Origin: Albidovulum sp.
GTDB lineage: Bacteria > Pseudomonadota > Alphaproteobacteria > Rhodobacterales > Rhodobacteraceae
Direction: 5' to 3'
DNA length: 64,000 nt
Assembly: GCA_020637635.1 (NCBI GenBank)
Contig: JACKKB010000007.1
Location: 62,001 to 126,000 of the forward strand
A model generated the notes under the pieces. It did not search any database. It was not told the origin of the DNA and saw nothing but the letters and a program-made list of their open reading frames with translations. Below are positions 50,347 to 58,205 of this stretch, one piece after another (the first letter of the stretch is position 1; each line of letters opens with the position of its first letter). The translations under genes and the position numbers were made by a program.

Positions 50347-50532
50347 TTACGGCACCGAAACCGAGGACAGGTAGCCGTTGATGCGGCCCGAGAGCTGGTT
50401 GGTGCCGCTCTTCACCGCGGTCAGCGCGGCAACGCCGAGGCCGACGACGGCGGCGGTCAGCACGACCCAGTCAACGGTCACAGCGCCGTCTTCTTCGTTG
50501 TTGAATTTCTTCGCAAGCTTGAACAGTTTCAT
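50347..50532 (-). CDS. flp: Flp-family type IVb pilin (first copy)
   Basis: The 61-residue product (MKLFKLAKKFNNEEDG then AVTVDWVVLTAAVVGLGVAA) is the promoter-proximal pilin of three. An AGAGAATG ribosome site precedes the ATG at 50532. It is probably the major pilin because it is first in the series, which is inference. Confidence 0.87.
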   Translation of the reverse strand: MKLFKLAKKFNNEEDGAVTVDWVVLTAAVVGLGVAALTAVKSGTNQLSGRINGYLSSVSVP

Positions 50533-50872
50533 GTCATTCTCTCCGTTTGATACGCCCTTTTCGCCACCGCTTCGCAGCACACCGGGGGTTTTCCCTTCCC
50601 GACCCGTCGCGGCATGGCGCTATATGGCCCCCGAATCGTGGCATGAGTGCGGCACGGGTCGTACATTTTGGGGGAGTGGATTCTTTCTTAATTTCTTGGC
50701 AAGATATTGCAATTAATCGGTATTTTCTTCTGCCGCCATGGCGATCCCGGCGAAATTGTTGCGAAAAGGCCAGTTTGGCCCGCCAAGATCGGCTCCGGCC
50801 CGCGACGCTCTGGCGCTCGGTCGGGCGACATGAGACAAGGGGGGAAAGAAAGAAACGGGCAGGAGCAGCGAG
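50533..50872. promoter_or_regulatory. Divergent region between flp genes and lytic transglycosylase gene
   Basis: No gene is seen in these 340 bases. An AT-rich core at about 50670-50740 (TTCTTTCTTAATTTC; GCAATTAATCGG) is the likely promoter zone for both directions. On the plus strand TTGGCA is followed after about 18 bases by a TATTTT box, and on the minus strand a TTGCCA box lies near the same place. Neither pair is strong. Confidence 0.4.
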
Positions 50873-51922
50873 ATGACCCGACGGCGGGAGATCGCCCTTC
50901 TAGGCGGTGCGCTGTGCGCGCTCGTCGCGCTGCCCGTCGGTGCCAGCCCGAGCGGCCCGGTCTGGACGCCCTTTGCCTCGGCCCCGGGCGAGAGCCGGGC
51001 CGGGATGACCGAGAGCGGCGCCGCCGCGAGCTCCGGCGACAGCGCCACCCCTGTGCCAAGCGTCGAGAAGGCCCCTGAAGGTGCTTCCGGGTCCCCCGCC
51101 TTGCCCGCCGCCAGGGCGGTCCAGGCGCCCCGCAAGGAGTTCGAACCCTTTACATTCAAGCGCATCTCGGCACCCGTTGCGGGTGCCGCCCCCGCCGGCG
51201 CCAGACGCATCACCGTGCAGATCGACCCCGACGAGCAGGCCCGGCGGCTTGCCACCGCGGCGCTGCCGCTGCCGGAAAACCCGATCCCGCGGGGAGCGGC
51301 CGCTCCCGGGCTTGGGCCCGTCCTGCCGCAGCCGAGCGACTATGACTGGTACTGGAACAGCGTCTCGCCGGCGCTCGGCGCCACGGACGGGCGCTTCCCG
51401 CAGGCGCTGGCGGCCCTGAACGCCGGCCCCGAGGGCAAGCACGTGCCGACACCGAGGTCGCAGAAGCTCCAGGACATCGCCGCGATCCACGGCCGCGAGA
51501 TCCTGAGCGCGACCGTGGGAACGAATGTCTCGCCCGCACTGGTGCTGGCCATCATCAGCGTCGAGAGCGCGGGCCGCGCCGATGCCGTCTCCTCGGCCGG
51601 GGCGGCGGGGCTCATGCAGCTCATCCCGGCGACGGCCGACCGATTCGGCGTCGACGACCGGATCGACCCGTCCGACAACATCAAGGGCGGCGTCGCCTAT
51701 CTCGACTGGCTGATGAAGGAGTTCAACGGCGACCCGCTGATGGTGATCGCCGCATGCAATGCCGGAGAGAACTCGGTGAAGGGCAATGCCGGCGTGCCGC
51801 CCTTTGCCGAGACGCGCGCCTATGTGCCGAAGGTGCTTGCCGCCTGGTCGGTGGCCCGCGGGCTCTGCGTGACGCCCCCCGATCTCGTGACCGACGGCTG
51901 CGTGTTCGCCGTCAACGGATGA
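50873..51922 (+). CDS. Lytic transglycosylase (SLT domain)
   Basis: The 349-residue product has a signal peptide (MTRRREIALLGGALCALVALPVGA), a long Ala/Pro-rich linker (30-190) and a C-terminal lysozyme-like SLT domain. The catalytic Glu is expected at residue 231 in ISVESAGRADAVSSAGAAGLMQLIPAT. It cleaves peptidoglycan in the periplasm, perhaps to open the wall for the Tad pilus or during growth. It lies 9 bases before the HAD-UbiA gene. Confidence 0.85.
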   Translation: MTRRREIALLGGALCALVALPVGASPSGPVWTPFASAPGESRAGMTESGAAASSGDSATPVPSVEKAPEGASGSPALPAARAVQAPRKEFEPFTFKRISAPVAGAAPAGARRITVQIDPDEQARRLATAALPLPENPIPRGAAAPGLGPVLPQPSDYDWYWNSVSPALGATDGRFPQALAALNAGPEGKHVPTPRSQKLQDIAAIHGREILSATVGTNVSPALVLAIISVESAGRADAVSSAGAAGLMQLIPATADRFGVDDRIDPSDNIKGGVAYLDWLMKEFNGDPLMVIAACNAGENSVKGNAGVPPFAETRAYVPKVLAAWSVARGLCVTPPDLVTDGCVFAVNG

Positions 51923-51931
51923 GCCCGCCCG

Positions 51932-53365
51932 ATGTCCGAAGCCAAGCCGCTCGTCCTTGATGTCGATGGCACCTTCCTGAAGACCGACCTCCTGTTCGAG
52001 ACGTTCTGGGCTGGGCTCGGGCGCGATCCGCGCGCCACGCTCACCGCCTGTTTCCGGCATTTTCGCGACCGCGCCCGGCTCAAGGCCGAGCTGGCGATGA
52101 TCGCGCCGCTCAGGATGGACCTTCTTCCGGTCAACCCCGACGTGGCGGCACTCGCGCTCAACAACCGCATGGCGGGGCGCGAGGTGGTGCTGGCCTCGGC
52201 CTCCGATCGCCGGCTCGTCTCGACGCTTGCGGCCGACTACGGGTTGAGCGAGCGCTTCTTCGCCTCGGACGGCACGACCAACCTCAAGGCCGCGGCCAAG
52301 GCCGAGGCGCTCGTCGCCGCCTACGGACGCCAGGGCTTCGACTACGCGGGCAATTCCGCCGCCGACCTGCCGGTCTGGAAAGAGGCCGAGAACGCGCTGG
52401 TGGTCGGTCGCGTGCCCTCGGCGCGGGCGCTGAGCGCCGCCGGGCAGAACATCGTCGAACTCGACGGCGGCTGGAGCTTCCGCGCGCTTCTCAAGGCGAT
52501 GCGGCCGCATCAGTGGGTGAAGAACGTGCTCCTGCTTCTGTCGATGATCGCGGCGCATCGTTTCGATCTGGCGACGCTCGTGCCCATACTCTGGGGCATC
52601 GTGGCCTTTTCGGCGGCGGCCTCCTCGATCTACATCGTCAACGACCTCCTCGATCTCGAAGCCGACCGCCTGCACCCGACCAAGCGCAATCGCCCCCTGG
52701 CCTCGGGCGAGGTGCCGATCGCGGTGGGGATGGCGACCTTCGGGGGGCTCATGCTCCTCGCGCTCGGCATCGCGGCGATGCTGAACCTCGCCTTCTTCGG
52801 CGTCGTCGTGCTCTACATGATCACCTCGCTCGCCTATTCGCTGAAGCTGAAGCGCATGCGCTGGGTCGATATCTCGACACTCGCCGCACTCTACACGGTG
52901 CGCGTGATCGCCGGCGCCGCTGCGGGGCAGGTGAAGGTCTCGATCTACATGCTGATCTTCATCTTCCCGATCTTCGTCACGCTCGGCTGCGTGAAGCGGC
53001 TGACCGAGCTGACGCTCGCGACCTCCGACGCGCCGCTGCCGGGCCGCGGTTACGGCCGCACCGACCGGGGCGACCTGCTGAACGTGGCCGGCCTTGGCAC
53101 GGCGGGCGCGCTCATCATCTTCCTGCTCTATTCGGTGAGCGATCAGGGCCGCGAGCTCTATCCCACCACCTGGATCCTCTGGGTGGCGATGATGCCGATG
53201 GCGCTCTGGCTGGTCCGCATGGTCATGCTCGGCTGGTTCGGCAAGCAGGATTACGACCCGATCGTCTTCGCCATGCGCGACAAGTTCGGCATCGGCATCC
53301 TGATGATAACGCTCAGCCTGATGTTCTGGGCCGCGGGCCTCTGGGCCCGGTGGTTCGGTTCCTAG
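51932..53365 (+). CDS. HAD-phosphatase/UbiA prenyltransferase fusion, decaprenyl-phosphate phosphoribosyltransferase-like
   Basis: The 477-residue protein joins an N-terminal HAD-type domain (DVDGT motif with Asp10 and Asp12, about 1-175) to a UbiA-type membrane domain (about 185-477). The UbiA part has NDLLDLEAD (237-245) and HPTKRNRP (248-255), the latter very like the mycobacterial DPPR synthase that transfers phosphoribose to decaprenyl phosphate. The HAD domain could remove the 5-phosphate from the product, a step done by a separate phosphatase in mycobacteria; that is inference. The gene converges with the DprE2-like gene, and their stop codons share a CTAG. Confidence 0.7.
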   Translation: MSEAKPLVLDVDGTFLKTDLLFETFWAGLGRDPRATLTACFRHFRDRARLKAELAMIAPLRMDLLPVNPDVAALALNNRMAGREVVLASASDRRLVSTLAADYGLSERFFASDGTTNLKAAAKAEALVAAYGRQGFDYAGNSAADLPVWKEAENALVVGRVPSARALSAAGQNIVELDGGWSFRALLKAMRPHQWVKNVLLLLSMIAAHRFDLATLVPILWGIVAFSAAASSIYIVNDLLDLEADRLHPTKRNRPLASGEVPIAVGMATFGGLMLLALGIAAMLNLAFFGVVVLYMITSLAYSLKLKRMRWVDISTLAALYTVRVIAGAAAGQVKVSIYMLIFIFPIFVTLGCVKRLTELTLATSDAPLPGRGYGRTDRGDLLNVAGLGTAGALIIFLLYSVSDQGRELYPTTWILWVAMMPMALWLVRMVMLGWFGKQDYDPIVFAMRDKFGIGILMITLSLMFWAAGLWARWFGS

Positions 53366-54099
53366 ATCTTCATCTTCTTGAAGAGAGCCTCCGGGATATG
53401 CCGGATGATGAGCATGATGTAGCGCCAGAAGAATGGCGTGTAGATCACGTTGCGCCGCTTCGCGACGGCTGCGAGGATGTCGTCGGCGACGTGCCCGGGC
53501 GCGGCGACGAGGAAAAGCCCCGGCAACCCCCAGGTCATCGCCGTGTCGACGAAGCCGGGCTTCACGGTCACGACATGGCCGCCGGCCCGGGTAAGACGGT
53601 TCCGCAGCCCCGAGAGATAGGTCGCGAACCCCGCCTTGGCCGAGCCGTAGACATAGTTGCCGATCCGGCCGCGATCGCCCGCGACCGAGGCGACCCCGAC
53701 GACCGTGCCCGTGCCGCGCGCCTCGATCAGGGGGGCCAGCATATGCAGGAAACGTGCCGGCCCGGTGTGGCTGTCGGCGATGACCCCGTCGACGAGCGCC
53801 GGATCGGCGTCGGTCGCGCCCTGTTCGGGCATCGAGCCGACAAAGACCGCGGCATTGATCTCGCCCTCCTCGGCCTCGGCGCGGGCGATGATCGCCGCAA
53901 AGCCCTCCGGCGCGCGGGCATCGAACGCCAGCGCCTCGGCCATTCTGGCGCCGCGCAGCCGGCAATCGGCGGCGAGCGTTGCCAGATCCTCCATGTCGCG
54001 TCCGGCAAGCAGAACCCCCGCGCCCTCCTGCGATACCTTGCGGGCAAAGGCGCGCGCCATTGCCGAGGTGGCGCCGAGAATGATCCAGGTCCTGTTCAT
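53362..54099 (-). CDS. SDR oxidoreductase, DprE2-like
   Basis: The 245-residue short-chain dehydrogenase has an N-terminal LGATSAMARAFA nucleotide site, catalytic Ser138, Tyr151 and Lys155 (YGSAK), and a C-terminal hydrophobic/basic tail (RYIMLIIRHIPEALFKKMKI) like membrane-associated DprE2. Its ATG overlaps the stop of the DprE1-like gene by 4 bases, as in a coupled two-step epimerase. It would reduce the 2-keto intermediate to the arabinose form. Confidence 0.72.
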   Translation of the reverse strand: MNRTWIILGATSAMARAFARKVSQEGAGVLLAGRDMEDLATLAADCRLRGARMAEALAFDARAPEGFAAIIARAEAEEGEINAAVFVGSMPEQGATDADPALVDGVIADSHTGPARFLHMLAPLIEARGTGTVVGVASVAGDRGRIGNYVYGSAKAGFATYLSGLRNRLTRAGGHVVTVKPGFVDTAMTWGLPGLFLVAAPGHVADDILAAVAKRRNVIYTPFFWRYIMLIIRHIPEALFKKMKI

Positions 54100-55409
54100 G
54101 TCGCGCTCCTCAGGGACAGGCGGCGGACGAGATCGGTCGCGAGGGCGCCCTCGGGATCCGCCCTGGCCACGAGCTTTCGCCAGGCCGCGAGTTCGGGATA
54201 CATCGCCGCCACATCGGTCCCGCGCGCCAGGCTGTCCTTGGCGAAGTAGAGCCGGCCGCGGGCCGAAAGCGTCTCGGACTCGAGCCCGCGGATCAGTTCG
54301 CGCGCCTCGCTGCGGTTGGGGAAATCGACGGCGAGCGTGTAGCCCTCCATCGGAAAGCTCAGATGGCCCGCGCGGCCCGGACCCATGCGCTTCAGCACCG
54401 CGAGCGGCGAGGCGAGGCCCGAACCCGCGATCTCTTCCAGCATCGCGCGCAGGGCAGGGGCCTCGGCCACCGGCACCACGCATTGGAACTGGTGAAAGCC
54501 GCGCTTGCCATAGAGCCGGTTCCAGTCGTGGATCTTGTCGAGCGGGAAGAAGAAATCCGCGATCGGCTTCACGACCGTGCGCCCGGTTTCCGGCACCCGG
54601 CGGTAATAGGCGGTGTTGAAGGCGCGCACCACCGGCCCGGCAAGCGCGAAGCGCGGCGCATCGAAGGGCACGCGGCGTGCCTGCCCGCGCTTCGGCAACA
54701 GCCCCGAGCCGGTCTCGCCCTCTTCCAGGATGCCGCGTCCGAGCGCCGCGCCCCGGGCCGTCGCGTCGATCCAGCCGACCGTATAGGTGGCCTGCGAGGC
54801 GTCGAGCAGGGCCAGGAACTCGTCCCAGCCCTCGACCCGCCGTTCGGTCACGACCATGACGTCGCCCCTGCGCGGCAGGAGCCGCAACCGAGCCGAGAGG
54901 ATGACCCCGGTCTGGCCGAGCCCGCCTGCGGTGGCACGGAAGAGATCGGCCGTCCTGTCGGGCGTCACCTCGACGACACCCCTGGCGCTGCGCAGGGTGA
55001 GCGAGACGACATGCTGGCAGAAGGAGCCGACGTTGTGGTGGTTCTTGCCGTGCACGTCCTGCCCGATGCAGCCGCCGACGGTGGCAAGCCCGGTGCCGGG
55101 CATGACCGCCGGCAGCCAGCCGCGCGGCGCGAAGGCGGCGGCGATGTCGCCGATCCGGGCGCCGGCCTCGACATCGAGGATGCCGGTTTCGGGGTCGAAG
55201 CCGCGGAACCGGTCGAGCCGGGTCATGTCGATCACCCGGCCGCCGCCGTTCAGTGCCGCGTCGCCGTAGGACCTGCGCATGCCGATCGCGGGCGCGAGCC
55301 CCTCGGCCAGAAGCGCCGCAAGCGTGCTTTGCCGTTCGGGGCGTGCGATCTCGCCCCGCGCGACAAGCGCCCGGCCCCAGCCGGCATAGTCAGCGGTTTT
55401 CCAGAGCAT
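54096..55409 (-). CDS. FAD-dependent oxidase, DprE1-like
   Basis: The 437-residue VAO-fold flavoprotein has GTGLATVGGCIGQDVHGKNHHNVGSF (105-130, FAD loop; shown in shorter parts elsewhere), HFQ-type substrate blocks (KRGFHQFQCVVP) and LYFAKDS with Lys391. Lys391 lies 31 residues after Ala360 in LAVDFP, the same spacing as Cys387-Lys418 of mycobacterial DprE1. It would oxidise the C2 hydroxyl of polyprenyl-phospho-ribose. The start overlaps the upstream flippase-like gene. Other sugar-alcohol oxidases share the fold, but the coupled SDR and nearby UbiA support this call. Confidence 0.74.
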   Translation of the reverse strand: MLWKTADYAGWGRALVARGEIARPERQSTLAALLAEGLAPAIGMRRSYGDAALNGGGRVIDMTRLDRFRGFDPETGILDVEAGARIGDIAAAFAPRGWLPAVMPGTGLATVGGCIGQDVHGKNHHNVGSFCQHVVSLTLRSARGVVEVTPDRTADLFRATAGGLGQTGVILSARLRLLPRRGDVMVVTERRVEGWDEFLALLDASQATYTVGWIDATARGAALGRGILEEGETGSGLLPKRGQARRVPFDAPRFALAGPVVRAFNTAYYRRVPETGRTVVKPIADFFFPLDKIHDWNRLYGKRGFHQFQCVVPVAEAPALRAMLEEIAGSGLASPLAVLKRMGPGRAGHLSFPMEGYTLAVDFPNRSEARELIRGLESETLSARGRLYFAKDSLARGTDVAAMYPELAAWRKLVARADPEGALATDLVRRLSLRSAT

Positions 55410-56403
55410 GTGCCCCCCTCTTCGAGCGGGCCTCGGCGAAGGGGAAGATCGCGAGGCCGAGAACGAGCGCGAACCAGAGCGTGGTCACGCGGATGATGGC
55501 GGTGGCGGGCACCGAGATTTCCATCGGCACGCCATCGAGCGCGAGGAGCGAGATCATCGCCGCCTCGGCGCCGCCGACCCCGCCCGGCGCACCGGTGAGC
55601 CCGCCTGCGAGCGTGGCGAAGACGAAGATCGTGACAGCCCTCCAGAACCCGAGATCCGCCCCGAGCCAGCCGAGCAGGAGATGAAACGCATAGCCCTCGG
55701 CCAGCCAGCCGGACAAGCCGAGCGCGAGCACGCCGGCAAGGAGCCCCGGGCCGGAGACCTGTGCCAGCGCGCGGGTGGCGCGCCGCATGCGCCCGAACAG
55801 GCGCGGGACGCGTCCCACGGCGCGATGCGCCAGTGTCACCGCGGCCGCGAGGATCCGGGGCCGGGTCGCGGCGACGGCAAGCGCGAGCGCCAGCACCGCG
55901 ACCGGCAGCGCGCCGGCCATGTGGCTGCTTGCGAGCGAGACGCCGAGTGCCAGGATGAGCGCCATGGCGGCCAGATCCGAGGCGCGGTCGACGATGGCCA
56001 GGGGTGCGGTCCGGTCGATCGGCCAGCCGGTCTCGCGACCGAGCCAGCGCAGCCGGACAAGCTCGCCCACCCGTCCCGGTGTCACCACCATCGCGAAACC
56101 GCCGAGGAAGTGGCGCAGATCCTGGCCGAGTGTCGTCGGCAGGCCGAGCCGGCGCGCGAAGACATGCCAGCGCACTCCGCGAAAGAGATAGTTGGCGAGC
56201 GCGAGCGCAAGCAGTGCCGCCCCCTGCGCCGGTCCGAGCCGGGCGATCTGCGCCCGCGTCTCTTCCCATCCCGTTGCTCCGGCAAGGCCGATGAGGCCAG
56301 CCGCGAAGAGCCCGAAGAGACCGAGCCCGACAAGCATGTCGCGCGGGCGCCGCCTGGGCGTCCGCGATGGGGGGCGGGCTATGGGAGGGTCGGCTCGCAT
56401 CAT
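55390..56403 (-). CDS. Lysylphosphatidylglycerol-synthase-type membrane protein (flippase-like, AglD/YbhN family)
   Basis: The 337-residue product has about eight hydrophobic segments and the family signature loops: FRGVRWHVFARRLGLPTT, GGFAMVVTPGRVGELVR, and GLTGAPGGVGGAEAAM. It contains only the membrane part of the LPG synthetase family. Its end overlaps the DprE1-like start by 20 bases, so it is in the same operon and could flip the polyprenyl-linked sugar across the membrane. The start uses one of two adjacent ATGs (56403 or 56400). Confidence 0.7.
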   Translation of the reverse strand: MMRADPPIARPPSRTPRRRPRDMLVGLGLFGLFAAGLIGLAGATGWEETRAQIARLGPAQGAALLALALANYLFRGVRWHVFARRLGLPTTLGQDLRHFLGGFAMVVTPGRVGELVRLRWLGRETGWPIDRTAPLAIVDRASDLAAMALILALGVSLASSHMAGALPVAVLALALAVAATRPRILAAAVTLAHRAVGRVPRLFGRMRRATRALAQVSGPGLLAGVLALGLSGWLAEGYAFHLLLGWLGADLGFWRAVTIFVFATLAGGLTGAPGGVGGAEAAMISLLALDGVPMEISVPATAIIRVTTLWFALVLGLAIFPFAEARSKRGAHALENR

Positions 56404-56464
56404 TGCCCCGCCTCTAGCAACGGATTCGGGCAGGATTATGGATTTGTTTCGAAGAAAGCGACGA

Positions 56465-56761
56465 TCAGGGCGAGACGAAGAGGTCGGCCCAGGCCGGATG
56501 GCGCCGCGCCATCGCCGCGACGAAGGAACAGGCCGGCACGATGGTGACACCCTCGGCGCGGGCGTCGGCAACCAGCCGGTCCACCAGTTGCCTGCCCACC
56601 CCGGTGCCGCGCAACGCGTCCGGAACCAGCGTATGGTCGGCGACGATCCGTCCCGGGCCGAGCACCTTCCAGGTCAGCTCGGCCTCGACCCCGCCGAGGT
56701 CGAGCACGTAGCGGCCGCCGCCGGGGCCGTCCTCGCGCCGGATGACCGCCTCAGTCGACAA
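56465..56761 (-). CDS. Small GNAT-family N-acetyltransferase
   Basis: The 98-residue product is a compact GNAT (YjdJ-type) with ELTWKVLGPGRIVADHTLVP and ALRGTGVGRQLVDRLVADA, the acetyl-CoA pyrophosphate loop. The start is a TTG at 56761 with GGAGG six bases upstream; the longer open frame is antisense-like shadow of scoB and lacks a site. It overlaps the scoB end by 11 bases, so it is coupled to the CoA-transferase operon. Substrate unknown. Confidence 0.78.
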   Translation of the reverse strand: MSTEAVIRREDGPGGGRYVLDLGGVEAELTWKVLGPGRIVADHTLVPDALRGTGVGRQLVDRLVADARAEGVTIVPACSFVAAMARRHPAWADLFVSP

Positions 56762-57377
56762 TGGTCGCCTCCGTTGCCGCGCGCAGCTCGGCTTCGCTGA
56801 CGCCCTCGGCAAGCTCGACGATCCTGAGCCCGCCCGGCACCACGTCGAGAACGCCGAGGTTCGAGATGATGCGGTCGACCACGCCCTTGCCGGTGAGCGG
56901 CAGCGAGCATTCGCGCAACACCTTCGATTCGCCATGCTTGTTGGTGTGGTCCATGACCACGATGACGCGGCCGACGCCGGCGACGAGATCCATCGCCCCG
57001 CCCATGCCCTTGACGAGCTTGCCCGGGATCATCCAGTTCGCGAGGTCACCCTTTTCGTCGACCTCCATCGCGCCGAGGATCGCCGCCGCGATCTTGCCGC
57101 CGCGGATCATGCCGAAGGAGGTTGCGCTGTCGAAATATGCAGTGCGCTTCAGCTCGGTGATCGTCTGCTTGCCGGCGTTGATGAGATCGGGATCCTCCTC
57201 GCCCTCGAAGGGGAAGGGGCCCATGCCGAGCATGCCGTTCTCGGACTGCAGCGTGATGTCCTTGTCGCCGACATAGTTGGCGACGAGCGTCGGGATGCCG
57301 ATCCCGAGGTTCACATACATCCCGTCCTGAAGTTCCTCGGCCGCCCGCGCGGCCATCTGGTTGCGGTCCCAGGGCAT
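56751..57377 (-). CDS. scoB: 3-oxoacid CoA-transferase subunit B
   Basis: The 208-residue product has MPWDRNQMAARAAEEL at the start and the active-site SENGMLGMGPFP block containing the catalytic glutamate of class I CoA transferases. With subunit A it moves CoA between succinyl-CoA and acetoacetate. It follows scoA by 2 bases and has normal length. Confidence 0.88.
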   Translation of the reverse strand: MPWDRNQMAARAAEELQDGMYVNLGIGIPTLVANYVGDKDITLQSENGMLGMGPFPFEGEEDPDLINAGKQTITELKRTAYFDSATSFGMIRGGKIAAAILGAMEVDEKGDLANWMIPGKLVKGMGGAMDLVAGVGRVIVVMDHTNKHGESKVLRECSLPLTGKGVVDRIISNLGVLDVVPGGLRIVELAEGVSEAELRAATEATIVD

Positions 57378-57379
57378 GG

Positions 57380-58082
57380 TCAGGCCTCCTCGCGCTTGCG
57401 CACCGTGCGCTGTTCGATCCGCTTCTCGTGGGCGCCCTGGATGATGCGGTGCACATAGATGCCGGGCAGGTGGATATGGTCTGGATCGAGGCTGCCGGTC
57501 GGCACGATCTCCTCGACCTCGACGACGCAGACCTTGCCGCACATCGCCGCCGGCGGGTTGAAGTTGCGGGCAGTCTTGCGGAAGACCAGGTTGCCGGTCT
57601 CGTCGGCCTTCCAGGCCTTCACGATCGAGAGATCGGCGAAGATCCCGCGTTCGAGGATGTAGTCCTGGCCGTCGAAGGTCTTCACTTCCTTGCCCTCGGC
57701 GATCACCGTGCCGACGCCGGTCCTGGTGTAGAAGCCCGGGATGCCGCAGCCGCCGGCGCGCATCCGCTCGGCGAGCGTGCCCTGGGGATTGAACTCGAGT
57801 TCGAGCTCGCCCGAAAGATACTGGCGCATGAACTCGGCGTTTTCGCCGACATAGGACGACATCATCTTGCGGATCTGCTTGGTATCGAGAAGCTTGCCGA
57901 GCCCGAAGCCGTCGACGCCGCAGTTGTTCGAGGCGACGGTGATATCCTTCACGCCGCTGGCGACGAGCGCGTCGATCAGCAGTTCAGGAATGCCGCAAAG
58001 GCCGAACCCCCCGCCGCGATGAGCATGCCGTCGAAGAGAACCCGTCGAGGGCCTCGGTCGCCGAGCCGTAGACTTTCTTCAT
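57380..58082 (-). CDS. scoA: 3-oxoacid CoA-transferase subunit A (two frameshifts near the 5' end)
   Basis: The gene starts at ATG 58082 (MKKVYGSATEALDG), then needs two single-base insertions, near 58041 and in the C run at about 58007-58012, to continue VLFDGMLIAAG, GFGLCGIPELLIDALVASG and the intact remainder from KDITVASNN. The corrected product is a normal subunit A with GGCGIPGFYTRTGVGT. Because both breaks are single-base and one is in a homopolymer, sequence error is more likely than a pseudogene. Confidence 0.75.
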
Positions 58083-58157
58083 GGTCGTTCCCCGGATCTG
58101 TCCCGCCGATTTGTGCCGTGGGCGGCAGGGCGAGTCAATCGCCGCGCTGCGCGCGCC

Positions 58158-58205
58158 GCTCTCAGCCCTTCCTGCTCTCAGCCCTTCCCGCTCTCAGCGC
58201 TTCCC
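58158..58205. repeat. Three tandem 16-base repeats at the topA 3' end
   Basis: GCTCTCAGCCCTTCCT (58158-58173), GCTCTCAGCCCTTCCC (58174-58189) and GCTCTCAGCGCTTCCC (58190-58205) are adjacent direct repeats. The third overlaps the topA stop at 58194-58196, so the array may have arisen by duplication of the gene end. Confidence 0.8.

Noticed and set aside
50640..50665. TGGCAT-N5-CGGC as a possible sigma-54 promoter for the transglycosylase gene
   Set aside because: The GC element does not match TTGC and no enhancer-binding regulator is nearby.
50900..53965. A 1021-codon minus-strand open frame opposite the transglycosylase and UbiA genes
   Set aside because: It is a low-complexity Arg/Gly/His-rich shadow; the plus-strand genes have clear domains and motifs.
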